This document shows positions 23,691-36,200 of a DNA stretch of 64,000 nucleotides, piece after piece. The notes under the pieces are model-generated. The model had not been told where the DNA came from. It searched no databases and saw only the letters and a program-made list of their open reading frames with translations. The position numbers and the translations under genes were made by a program. Source of the stretch: Camillea tinctor (Eukaryota > Ascomycota > Sordariomycetes > Xylariales > Xylariaceae); contig MU394126.1 in assembly GCA_022578605.1 (NCBI GenBank), forward strand, positions 1-64,000, written 5' to 3'. Positions within the stretch are counted from its first letter, which is position 1; the number at the start of each line of letters is the position of its first letter.

Positions 23691-26600
23691 TGCAGTTGCA
23701 ATGTGTGCGATTAAATTAGTACAAGTTGCAATTAACTTTGCAACTGTAAAATAAAAAAGTACTTTTATTTAAAAAGCGCATATACCCGTAACAGTATATT
23801 AAAGCTAATTAAATGTCTTTAGGCTTAATGTATAGCGGATGTGTGGCGTACCGTAGCAATAGTATCAACCTACCGTAGCAATAGGCAAACCGCGCTATAT
23901 TGAAGCTTTACAACTTTGATGTAGTTGAGATTTTGCATGCGGTGTACTTACACTATAGACTCGACTTCATGGCATCGTCTCTGGGTATGTGCACTAGCCG
24001 GTAATTCTATCGCCGGAATAGCTTCTGACGTACATAAGTCAAGCATATATGCATATCTGTCAATAATACCTAGTTATGTCCTTTCAATTGCAACGTGGGA
24101 ATTTAAAACCCCCAAACGCCATAACCGGATAGGTACGTATTACTTAGTAGCTAGTTAGGTATGCGCCGGTCAAACAACGCGACATGTTTTCTTTTTGCCT
24201 ACCTAAACTGAACAAAATATCACGCAATTACGTAGGTGGCAGAAAACAAAAAAGACACAGGCACCCCACGGTTCTGCAACCTAGGTATGTCGACGTTGAC
24301 GTATGATGGAATACATATGTAAGGTGATGGGATGATGGACTTATGTCAGACAAGTCAGATCTTTGTTCTCCAGCGGCGTTGCGGCGTCGTGAGATCTGAC
24401 AGCAGTAATCCCAGCACCGACCTACCCCTAGCATACATTAGCACCTAGTTGGCCGAACCAGTGGACGCAGCGGATAGGTGTGAATGATCGCTGATCTCGC
24501 GAGATCTGGCGCGGGGTTTTTGTTGGGTCGACGGTTAGGGGTTCGGTTGATGGAATGTGCGCAAACGGATCCGTAGCTTGGAAGCGCAATTTCGAGGTCC
24601 GCCGGTAGGATCATGGCGGCAGCTTGTTACGTTACGAAACACCCACTACTAATTTCTCGTGAATCATCTCCATCATTCATCCCGTTGATGTGTTTCCCAT
24701 AGTGGTCCGATATCTCACCAACTCTTAAAAGAAACAAGATAAGGATAGACAAGTTTAAAGATCACATGTGCTCCGTTAAACATACTACGAAGTAATTCGC
24801 ATGCCACGCAAGCCCGAGCTTTGAGCCCGTTTCTCCGGATCGACGCCCTGGGTGGATAGGACCGTGTCAGAGCGGTCGAATTCAGGTCCGAGTTGGGAAT
24901 CTGCACGTCGCTGCATCTTTTACACACCACCTTGCCCAGACAGTGACGTCAAGGGATCCAGCTCACGTTTCCCGAAATGGAGACGGTTGTTGGTTTGGAG
25001 CACATACGGCCATACATAGCGGACGTTGGTGCCGCGAAAGCCCGCCCCGTAGCGTCCGCTCAGCGTCTCGGGAGATCTCCTGATTCGAAGACACTGGACT
25101 GATAACCATGAAGGTGGTGTGTCTAGCGTGCTGCCAGCCTGACCCGAATTGTCTGAAACCAAAAACCAGAAACTGAACCAGAAACTGAACCAGAAACTGA
25201 ACCAGAAACTGAACCAGAAACTGAACCAGAAACTGAACCAGAAACTGAACCTGAACCAGGAACAACAGCAGCATGGACAGCCGCCACGAGTTATAAAGAA
25301 AAAAGCCACTTATATCAGAATCTGATATGTTTCTTTTTTGTCGCGAACCATAATATAATTCGCAATCCGCTATATGTGGGAAAATATTATAACGTATATT
25401 CACCGCTACTGTAGTTCGATTTATTCTGGGAGTGGCTCTAAGCAGGCATGGATCATGATCACGGTGTCGATCTGTATCCAAACATGGGATGGCGACGATC
25501 TATCCTTGCTTGTCTTATCTATCAGTGAAAGATTGCTCAGCGATCTCAGCCCTTGCGAGCTCTCGCTAAATTAGCGACCCTATGCGTAGCAACTTATGGG
25601 GACGCTACTTGTGGAAGGGAGAGGAGGTTAGAGAGAGTTATCAATCCTTTTTTATCTTTTTTATCTTTTCTTTCGGGACGCGTGTCGCCTTGGTGGTGAG
25701 GCTCAAACGCCAACATCGACGGCGTCGACGCCTCTTTTTTTGGTATGCATGATCCCGGTGCATCCTGCTTCCCTGTAAGTGCTTCGGGTTACCTATTCTG
25801 GTGAAATATTGGGAGCTTTGTTTAAGGCAATGGTTGAATTCGTATAGTATACCTGTGCATGTGTAAGTGTCCAACCTAAAGCGTGTAAGTCGAAATGTCC
25901 AAAATGGATCTCGTTGCCCTTAACGAGATGGGTTTTGTAAATGCGTGATGCGTTTGACGATAAGGCAAGGAACTACGGAGTATATGACTAGCAATCTTTA
26001 TTATATATAGTGCGAGTAGGGTTTTATAGCGGTTCTTTGAGTATTTCGAAGCTTTCGCCTGTCTTCCTCCAATCTCCCGATAGAAGGGATTACAGAAAGC
26101 TCCCAATCACGAACTTAGGATCGGGGGTGTGTAACCTAACCCCGGCTGCCCTGGGAAAAGCTCGCCTCGCCTGCTCTGCCTGCCCCCCGTCCGGTATAAC
26201 CTAGGTAGTGTAGTGACACCCAGGTGGCTCAAGGTTTAAGCTACACTAGATAAAGCCCGCCCCACGGCCCCTGCATCTGGCTTACCACCAATCAAGCCGA
26301 AACAGGGAAACCCGGGACTGGGTAAAATTCACACTGTCCGACCATCAGGTATGTACCTACATACCACACTTAGTATGGGTGTGTTACTCAAGATGGTGTG
26401 CGAGTGTGTGAGTAGGTATGTGTGTGCGGGTGACTCTTAATGGGTGGTTGCATGAATTTGGCACTTTTATCATGACTCAAATGCTACTAGGTACGATACT
26501 ATTACCCGAGTTTGTAGTAGTAGTAGCTTAGCTGATATAGAGAAGCCAAGTAATATTGATTTTTTTTTTGTTTCGTTTCGCCTTTTTCATATTCAATGGC

Positions 26601-28512
26601 TGCTTTTTAGCTACATAGTATGTTGCCCTCTCTAAGTTGTGGCACTTCTTATTAGTAGTTGTTTAAAGTTTCCCCTAATCCTCTGTAGTGTATGCGCATG
26701 TAAACTTATTCGGCAAGAATTGTTTCTTTTGTTCTAGAACCTGCTGCTATCGTTCTATTAATAAGTATTTCCCAAACGGCTGCACCCTCCGAAACTCAAT
26801 TCTACCTTCCGCTACCATATGAAAATCTTTCTTGCAAGGGTTGTTGAGGTTCAAGGTTTGGATGGTGGATGGATATACCCGGGAAGCCAGGTACGGTACG
26901 TACGCAAACAACTTGCTCCCGCATTTGTCTCCATCTGATGTGGTTACCTCATTTCTTTAACCCTCAACAATCATACGGTAACACTCTGTGAACATTATGG
27001 CTTTGTTCGAATCAAGGTTGCTTTGTTTCTCATGACTATTTTTGGGCACATATTTACATACCTAGGTTGGTGCTAAGTATGTAAGGCGCAAGCGATTAGA
27101 AATCGACAATAAAGGGGGTTACGTTACGTATACCTAAGGATTTGTCTTTCTTTCTCTGAGTTGAGCTCTTACAACAACATCATAACTAAGATTCTTAGTT
27201 ACGCCACATCTTATACAGTAACTACACTAATTCAAAACCAGTCATTCAATTCAAGTCTCTCTGTTTTTTTAATCCCTCTTTCTTTTTCTTGGCTGTAATA
27301 CTCATTGATCAGTATGTTTCTTCTTTTTTGTTCTGTTACGTACTATCACATGTTGCTAGGTAGGGATTAGAGTGACACATGAAGGTTATATGACGATGAT
27401 GATTGGTTAGAGCTACAACTACAACCAACCTATATCCATGTAACTTAGTAGTCAATACCTTATGTAAGGTAGGTATGTATATTGTATATAGATGTAATAT
27501 GTATGTAAGTTACCTAGGTAGGTTATTTACTTAGACCTCCTGCATGTGCGCAAACATACCTACATATGTACATACACACATAGGTTACATACTTACACAC
27601 CCATTTTCTATAAACGCTAGACTACATCTTGGCCTCCATACCTAGGTAGGTTGATAACATAATTGACAGTGTTTAAGAGACCCTCGATTCACTGTGGGGG
27701 TTTATGTTAATTCGTTATCCACCCGCATTGCAAGCTCTGGTCCTGTTATTAATGGCCTCCTCCACTTCACCCCCGGGACCACCATCAACCCTTCAACAGC
27801 CAATCGACTTCGATATTCAATAGATCGCCTATCAAGAGAATTCAATATTGCGTGGTCTGTGGATCCAGTCAAAAAGCGCGTCATCTCTAACCAAAGAACG
27901 AAAAACCCCCGATCGATGATCTTCTCCCCAACCATACACTACTTTTTTCTTTTGTCAACTTCCTTTCGGTCATCTCGTCGCTCGTTTATTCCCTTTACCT
28001 ATTCTACTAATAGTTGTCCGTTCAGCCCAGTCAAGACCTAATCTGCATTCTAAAAATCCTTCTCCAGTCTTTTTTTCTATTTTCCCCGGTTCATCATCCA
28101 CCACTAACCACCGTACGGATCGTCCATTCGCTTGATCTAGACCGATTCGTCTTGTCTGCTCCATCGACTAAAAAAATAAACTGCTCTGGTTACTTACCAG
28201 CAGAGATACATATTTCATCATTCCCGCCGCCCTCATCCACTCAGCTGGTTTTTGGGATTTCTGGACCTTTTGCCTCTTAAGAGACACGCAACCCCGTTCC
28301 CACCTTGCTCTTAAGGGTCTAGAGATAAAGACCCTCAGCTCACTGTTTAATGTGCACCGTATAGCTAGCTTACCTTGGTCGAGTGTTGGTGATAGCTTTG
28401 GTAATTTCAAAAAAAAAAAAAAAAGGTGCTGCTTATTTCGGGACTCAACTAAGGTTAATATCCGTATATCAACCTTCATTCCTCGGCGCATCATTACAGG
28501 AACCTCCAAAAA
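23691..28512. other. 4.8-kb gene-poor region
   Basis: No gene is supported. A 14-bp word, TACCGTAGCAATAG, occurs twice near 23852-23885 just outside the AT-rich block. A 12-bp tandem repeat sits at 25164-25247. Copies of CCTAGGTA-type motifs occur near 24280, 27062, 27512 and 27640. From about 27700 to 28512 the sequence is pyrimidine-rich and probably contains the promoter and leader of the mechanosensitive channel gene. Small frames here lack start context and family resemblance. Confidence 0.55.
25164..25247. repeat. 12-bp tandem repeat AACCAGAAACTG, about 7 copies
   Basis: Seven exact head-to-tail copies of AACCAGAAACTG are followed by a degenerate unit. Because 12 is a multiple of three, every frame without a stop looks like a repeat protein (FWFS or FLVQ on the minus strand, TEPE on the plus strand). 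I found no gene around it. Confidence 0.9.
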
Positions 28513-31042
28513 ATGGGGCCCAACTATAGTCACAATGACTTTGACGAGAAGAATTCGTTAAGCAACATTCCAACCGCTTCAGAACTAGGCGAACCTGAAA
28601 CCCGGTCTCAGCATCTTCAGGTCCCCGGCGCCAATGCCGATGACTTCTCTTCGACCGAATCAAGAGATCAAGCCTACCGGCTGGTTGACGACCTGACTCT
28701 TCTCCAGGCTGAGCGTGCCGTGAGCAACGAGGAAAATGGAATTGCTCTTCACAAGACCCATTCCGGCATGCGTAGCAACGAGGCCAAATCCGATGTGTTC
28801 AACCAAGCTGCGCCTCCCGTTAACATCATTCCGCTAGAGCCTCCGAGCAAGCTGAATAAGGGTTTCTTGCTCATCAAGAATCTTCCACGGATGGCCCGGT
28901 ACTTCTTCTACTGTCTGCCTGTCACTGCTATACTGCTTATTCCCATTCTTCTGGGTATATTCTTACCCGAGGACCAGAGGGCCGTCATTGGCGGCCCTGG
29001 TGGTGTCGAATTGCTGTGGTTTGGCATTTGGCTTGAGGTCGTGTGGCTTTCTCTATGGGCTGCTAGAATTGCTACCTCTATAATGCCCTACGCTTTGAAA
29101 ATCGTTGCTAAGATGCTAGGATCAGGCAATACCAAGAAGTGGAAGGATGTTGGTCGCCAGCTTGAGTTGCACATGTCTTTGTTCCTTTGGATGTTGGCTG
29201 TTTTTATCTCGTTCCTCCCTATCGTGAACAACCACAAGGTCCCCGCTGAAGTGCCCGACGAGGCTGACACTCCCTTCCCCTCTATCAATTGGATTAACGT
29301 CGTTAACAAGGTCATCATTGCCCTTTTTGTCTTGGCGGTCCTCAACGTTGTGGAGAAAATCGTGATTCAATGGATTGCTACTTCTTTCCACATGCGGACT
29401 TATTCCACTCGTATTGAGGTGAATAAGCAGTGTCTCGCGTAAGTGATCTATAATTAATGGAAAATGAAATGAGACTAACCCCTTAACTAGCTACCTCGTT
29501 CATCTCTACGAGCATTCCAAGGACAAGCTCGTTTCGGAGGCATCAGTGATGGGAGAAAACGCAATGGGTTCTGGTTCCAAAACCCCTATGGCCATGTTTT
29601 CCAACAAAGGTCGGGACGTCGTCAATAAAGTTGGTGATATCGCAAACCGTGTAGCCGGTGACTTCACAGGTCGCCAAATCCAGCACCGAAATCACCCGCG
29701 GAAGGTTGTCTCAGAATTGCTTCGTAATACTGGCACGGCTCAGGTTCTCGCACGTCGTCTATTCCGCACCTTTGCGAAGCCAGGCGCCGAAGTTCTCCTC
29801 CCTCAGGATTTGAACCCGGCTTTCCCTACTCAAGAGGATGCGGAAGCTGCGTTCAGTGTATTCGATCGAGATCTCAACGGCGATGTTTCTATCGAGGAGC
29901 TGGAAGCATTTTGTGACGAAGTCCACCGTGAGAAGAAGGCCATCGCTGCTTCACTCAAGGATCTTGATTCCGTCATCACCAAACTCGATAGGGTATTCTT
30001 CGTCATCATCTTCATCATTGCGGTTATTGTCTTCATCTCGATTATTTCGGCTTCAACTGCGGCAGCTCTGGCCTCGGCTGGTACTGCCGTCCTCGGTCTA
30101 TCTTGGTTGCTTCAGTCTACGGCTCAGGAATTCCTCCAGTCCATCATCTTCGTTTTCGTCAAGCACCCGTTCGATGTCGGTGACCGTGTCACTATCTACG
30201 GTAATACCGGTACCAACGGTACGGGCGACGACTACTATGTGACCGAGGTCTCACTCCTGTACACCGAATTCAAGAAGATGGAGGGTCACATCGTCCAGGC
30301 GCCTAACTCAGTTCTGAACACTCTGTTCATCCTGAACCACCGCCGCAGTGGCCAGTTAGCCGATGTTTTCGAGCTTCGCATGAAGTATGGCACGCCTCCC
30401 TCGGTCATCCTGGAACTGGAGGCTCGCATGACGGAATTTGTCTTGGAACACAAGCGTGACTTTACTAGCAAGATTATCACCGAGCTAAGGAGTTTCGAAG
30501 ATGCCTACTGTATGACGGTAAACTTCATCTGCTTCCACAAGTCGAGTTTCCAGAACGAACTTTTGCGTCTCACCCGGCATAACAAGTTTGCCATCGAGCT
30601 CATGCAGCACATGGTCAACCTCGGAATCGAACAACCTCGCCGACAATACCAGATCTCTGGACGTGATTTCCCCGTGTACCAGTCTAACGTTGCACCCCCG
30701 TCGTATGAAGAGGAACGACAACAGGCCACTGTTGACCCATCCTTACTTACCGCTAGTCGTCGACGGGCCGGATCGCGCGCTGCTGATACCTCGGATATGT
30801 ACCAGGACGTCTTCATCAGCCGTAAGGCTAGCACCGCGCACACCATCAACCACCCACCGAGAATAAACGAGGAGGCAGAAGCTAGCGGTGCCAACTACAG
30901 CAACGTGAACATGAGCACCCAGAACCTCGAAAAGCTACCCAGTAACAGCAGTGCTAGGAGCCGGAGAAATCTTTTTAGCCGTTCTGTTAGGAAGAGCTCC
31001 GAGCGACCGCGTTCCAACCAGGACCGAGGAGATATGGTCTAA
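28513..31042 (+). CDS. MscS-family mechanosensitive ion channel with EF-hand
   Basis: Two exons, 28513-29438 and 29491-31042, joined across a 52-nt intron (GTAAGT, lariat ACTAAC, acceptor ACTAG), give 825 residues. A disordered N-terminus of about 130 residues precedes hydrophobic segments (YFFYCLPVTAILLIPILLGIF, a pair around residues 170-200 and one near 220-240). An EF-hand loop DRDLNGDVSIEE near residue 435 precedes the pore-lining helix. The MscS core follows, with VFFVIIFIIAVIVF, a Gly/Ala-rich helix (AAALASAGTAVLGL) and the KHPFDVGDRV beta-domain motif. The C-terminal 150 residues are polar. This layout matches fungal Msy1/Msy2-type channels, placed in the ER or cortical membranes and involved in Ca2+ and hypo-osmotic responses. 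The EF-hand suggests gating or tuning by Ca2+. The start is the first ATG of the open frame. Confidence 0.95.
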
Positions 31043-33210
31043 ATAAGTCGATGGAAAACCGACAACACAAACAACACAGAGCGAGCGAATAGCGAGCGAA
31101 TCAGTCCGGGCGATCTATAAAAAAATAACCTTCGATCGAGCTATGACGATCATAGCTTATTTTGGTTTTTTCCTTTTTTACCTTCATCTTTTTGGCTTTG
31201 ATTTTTTTTATTACTCTCCAGCGGGTTTCACTTAATGATGATGTGCGGATATGATGACTTATAGAATGAAACCCATTATGGGGAGCATATGCATTTTAAC
31301 TTCTTTTTTTCCTACCTCACCGACCTACCTCTGTGTCTCCCTTACCCGATACACCAACATTTAGAAAAAAGCGATAGATCGCGCGGACTCATCATTTTTT
31401 CCGGTTTTTATATTTTTCATCCAGTTTCGCATTTTTCATTGTTCATTTTTTTTTCATTTTCGCTTATTTCCTTACGGACGGTTATCTGAATGGATTTTAT
31501 ACCCGGGAAAATATCTAGAAAGTTGGAGGAGGTCCAATCATTGGAAGAAAGAACCTCGAAAACCATCGCCACACCCCCCCAGAAACCCCCATTTGCATCG
31601 CATCACAAATTCATCATCCTTTCCCTTTTTTCCCTTCTCGTACAAACGCGTACGACATCACCTACAAACAACCGACCATCACCTCTCCTTCCTTTTGCGC
31701 AAAAAAAAACCAGACTCTTTTTTTTTGGATTTTACCAATCGACAACTTTGAAGATTGTGGATAGATCGACAATTATTTTGAACACTAAAACCTGCTGGGA
31801 TACTTGTAGATAGGCTACAAACAGGACGCGGATAATGAAGGCTGACTCATTTCCGTCTTTCTTTTTTCTCCATCTTATTTTTTTCTCTCCGCCTTCAGGC
31901 GTTCTCTGAAATAATCATTGCGTGACATTATGCATGACGTGACTTGTACGTATTCTGATCATGATATGGTATATACGATATGGAGCATGTATATCGGTAC
32001 TAGATGATGATATAGCATGAAGCAAGGTAAGACGATAACATGATGACATAGAATACTATTGTCGATCTGCCGATATGGGGTATGCAGAAAGTGATGATGG
32101 GTATGAACCTCTATTGTCGTCATGGCACATTATATTACACACCCTAGAAGGACACGCATCTCAAAGGCAAATAAATTAGAATATGGGGGAAAAGGGGGTA
32201 TCATAAGTTTTCCCCCTATTCGCTTCTCACTACCGTGTTTTCATACCTAAATACCTAACCTAGTCCTATGCCCCTCGTCGGTTTCCCCCTTTCCTCTTTT
32301 CTGTTCATTGTATTATTTCGTCTCATGTGAACAACTGGATTATGGAGGTAGGACAGGGAGTTTATGATCCTGCCAACACTCAATGAAGGGTTGAAAGGAA
32401 AAGGGGAAAGGGGAAAAGAGATGGATAACGAGTACCTAGGTAGGCAATAGAAAAAAAGAGTAAATCAGAAAAACAATATCGTCCCCATCATAATAGCAGG
32501 TACGAATGCTAGACCTCTTATCAACTGAGGGCCTTACTATATTTATCCCCTTATCATATTATTTATCATCCGTTCTATTTTCCCAACCCCCTTTCCCCTT
32601 CCCGCCTTTCCTCCCTCTATCTCTTCCGCATCTTTCGTTTTAAATTTTCTATACAAGTAATATCGTCGTCTTCCTTTCATTACCACTTAAGCCTAGTAAA
32701 GGCAAAAAAGGACGGGGATGGGAGCCATAAATGTTTGGTCCAAGCTTTTTGTGATTATGCACTATGCTGTCCAAATAGCCTCCAGACACAACAAAAGAGC
32801 AAAGGACAAATGGATAGAAAAAGAAAAAAAAGGAAAAAACAGGACACATAACACATGAGAACTCCCGACCAATGCATCGAAAACAGGACAATAACACAGT
32901 CAACATAAATCCATGCCCTCCAAATTCTCCAAAATAAAACAAAAATTGGTATCTTTCTTCTTTTTCTTCCTTGTGGCTAATGATTAGGCCCACAAAATAG
33001 CAACAGCAACAAAAACAGTCACAAAATCCCACACGGTAATCTCACGTGTATTTATCCAGGTTGAGAGAGAAAGAGAAGGAACAAGTCGCCGGGGAAGGTT
33101 TCTCCAAATATCTTCCGATTCATCATGCTCGCTTTTTTGTGTGTATGCGTGCGTAATAGTAAAAAAAAGGTAGTAGTAATAGTAATAGCAGTAGGAATGC
33201 TTGTTCCACT
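31043..33210. other. Intergenic region between convergent channel and SAC3 genes
   Basis: T-rich and A-rich low-complexity sequence, including the likely 3' untranslated regions of both convergent genes. Small frames at 31289-31813 and 32649-33226 are low-complexity shadows. A TACCTAGGTA copy lies near 32432. No gene is supported. Confidence 0.6.
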
Positions 33211-36200
33211 TTAGAGAGACCCGCAAGTTGACTTCTTGAAGTCGTCCACCTCCTTCATTAGGTTCGCGATGCTGGACAAGAAATCCTGATCGCTGCTTGT
33301 TGACTGCGCGTCAACTTCGCCGCTCCGGGCCCGTTTCCTATACGCAGGTGCTTCCTTCCGATACGCGGACAGGTCCTCGTCCTCGTCCTCGCCACCACGC
33401 TTGCGCTTCTGGATTCCCTCAGAAACTGAAGGTGATCTGCTGGGTCGTAGAATGTCCATTCCTCCTCGGAATGAAAAATCGAAGCCGCCCGGGGGTGGCG
33501 ACACACTTGGAGTTGCAGATTCTACCGGTGGTAGCCCGTAATCTCCTAATCCGGGAAATCGTTTTCCTTCCTGCAACATGGGTATTGCGAGTGACTCGTG
33601 TAGATATTCTCCATTTGGCATCAACACCAGCCCATTGGCCTTCAGTCGCCAATACGGATCAGTAACCTTTGATTGCGCCTTCGATACGCGGCTGCTGTTA
33701 TATCCGATGCTTGAACGGTAACTGGAGCTATAGGTTGAGTTCCGTAAACTACCAGTAGATCGGGACAAGGAGTCCCTCCCAGCACCGGTTGAAAGTGCCT
33801 TGAGCATGGCAGTTTTTGAACCTTCCTTGGGGGGTCTGGGTTCCGGAAACCTCTTCAATGGTAGCAGTCCACGTGTGCGCCGGCGTTGGTTTTCTGAGCG
33901 TAACAACATCTTTTCTGCCGGGGGCAATCCTTGGTTGGGCTCGTCCTCATCTTCTCGCGCAGCATAGCGGGCGGCGGCTTTCTCATCGCGAACACCTCTG
34001 AAAACCCCAGTAGCTAATAGTGCTGCTTCCACGCTATCTTCCCTGTCCTCTCGCTTCGACCGCGTTGATTCCCTTAATCTATTTGTCTCCGCAATGTTCC
34101 CTTGGGTCCTCTTTTGCATCAACTCCCTCGCTTCTTGGAGAGCTTCCTCCTGTTTACGTTTGGCAGCAAGTTCTCGCTTCGCTACATTCTCAGGTAATCT
34201 CCACTGCCGCGCCTTCTCCTTTTCCATTTGGATACGTCTAATGACTCTGTGCTTGCGTGTAGTATCAAGCCAGCGATAAAAGTAAGTAACCTTTAGACTG
34301 TACACCCGAAACTTGCGTGCTTCGGCCCATGACTTCTCGTCTTCTTCTTTCCGTCGTCGTTCCTCCTCAACTTCTTGAAAATTGTTCCAAGTATCTTTCA
34401 ATACTTGTTCTACCATGAATTGCTCCAGATGATCCTTCATGAGACCCTTGTCAGCACATACGAACCAACGAGTGAAATCACCCATGGGGTCTGCTTTGGG
34501 ATCTGCTTTGGGAGCAGTGGTTGTTGGACTAGGGGTAGGCTTTGGAGCTGGAACTGGCGTTGAAATTGTTGGTGCCTTCACTGGCGAGACATTGTTGGTG
34601 GCAGGAGATGGTGGCATGGCTTGGTAAAGGGGGTTAGGGACCATTAACGGACTAATCTCTCCTGATTTGGTTCTGCCAAAGATGTCACCTACATAAGATG
34701 AATTTAGTCAATGGTCATATCATTAATAGGCATCAATGGAATGCCGTTGCGAAGAACATGAAAGAAACATATGGGTGTTCCTCTCATAGTTCGCAACGAG
34801 ATCTGGAAAGGTGTCTTACCTATGGGTGAAGGCTCTTCACTGCTAGAACCATCCTGTACGGTCGGCTTTTGGTATCCTGAGGTCGTCGCCTGTTTTTTTG
34901 TTGGCAATTCTTGGCCGGCGCTTGTCGAGGGAGTTTGCGAGCTGGGAAATTGAAACCCCGAGGCTGCTGATGTGGATGCTGACGGAAGTATTGATGGTTG
35001 AGCCCCATCTTTGTCTGGTGTATGTGATGAAGGCCCGGATGGAATACCAGAGAATAAGCTAGCCTTAGAGTCGATAGAGGATGGTGTGGCATCTTTTTGT
35101 GTGTCCTTTTTGTTCAAGAAACTAAACATATTTGATGCAGGAGCGTCGGTTTGGATACTCGGGGCACCCTCCCCGGACTGCAATCCGTCGAATGTGACCC
35201 CCGCCCTGCCATTTCTCTTAGGTTGACGGATCGGGCCAGCAGAACGATATCCTGATGGTTGCTCTGTTGTTTCTGGTACTTGCGCGTTTGTTGAATCCCC
35301 GGTCTGTTTTACGTTTGTAATATTGCTAAAAGATCGTGAAGCCGCGGGGTTGAATAGATTTGTGGCCGGGGATGGTGTCGGGTCTCCGGGTTGTGCGAAT
35401 ATCGAGGGAGGAGGGGGCTTCTTTATGTCTTCTCTGCTGTTTCCAAACAGGCTTGGCGTGACTGGGGGGCTGGAAGGGGGAGTATCATCGATACTTTGGG
35501 CGTTACTTCCGAATGCATGACCCTCACTCGCCCTGGGGGATGCCTCGCTGGTCTCGGGAACAAAAAAGCTCTCCTCGGCGGTATCGGTGAAAGATTCCTC
35601 TCGGACATCTTCATAGACTGTTTGGTGAATAACATCCGGAAGCGAACGATCAGAACGTTTGCGCTCTACGATATTTTGTGAGAATGAATGGGGAATCCGA
35701 GCATCGACAAATTGCTGACGCGGGTTTACGACTAGATATTGATGATCGCCTTCCCTGTTGAACTCGAAGCCGTGTTTCTGCACAAAATCGATAGCTTGTT
35801 CCTCAGTGTCGAAATGCATACGATCTTTGAGGAAGGTTGGTGTGAGATCTTTCGGTCCGTCTCTTGGTCGTGAATAAGCCTTTCGTATGACTTGTAGCAT
35901 CGACTTTCGGATGCCGTTGAAATGTATTTCAGCAAAACAAGCCATCGTGTATGATATTTGTGGCTGGGCCACGATGGAGAAGAACATGGATGCGACGCTT
36001 AGCGCAAGTTCCGACGGCGCGAATGGTGCCAGGGGGCCGTGTACTCTCCAGGAGTTCTCCATAGACTCTACCAAGCACATGGCAGTCCTGATCCCATCAG
36101 AGTTCCATAACCTGGTGCCCCAGCCCTGAACAATCTCCTTTATTTCTGGGTTATGCGCATTGAACACAACGTAATAACCACGGAATTCAGCCTCGTTCTC

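Noticed and set aside
24920..25481. Minus-strand frames with FWFS and FLVQ repeats
   Set aside because: They are readings of the 12-bp tandem repeat in different frames, with no recognised flanking domain or start context.
27001..27030. GTTCGAATC resembling a tRNA T-arm
   Set aside because: No matching acceptor, D or anticodon arms could be folded upstream. It is an isolated word.
27694..28280. Small frames upstream of the mechanosensitive channel gene
   Set aside because: They lie in pyrimidine-rich sequence that fits a promoter and 5' leader and have no family resemblance.
33297..34627. Plus-strand frames opposite SAC3
   Set aside because: They are shadows of the SAC3 exon on the other strand, whose frame is continuous and matches the SAC3/GANP family.
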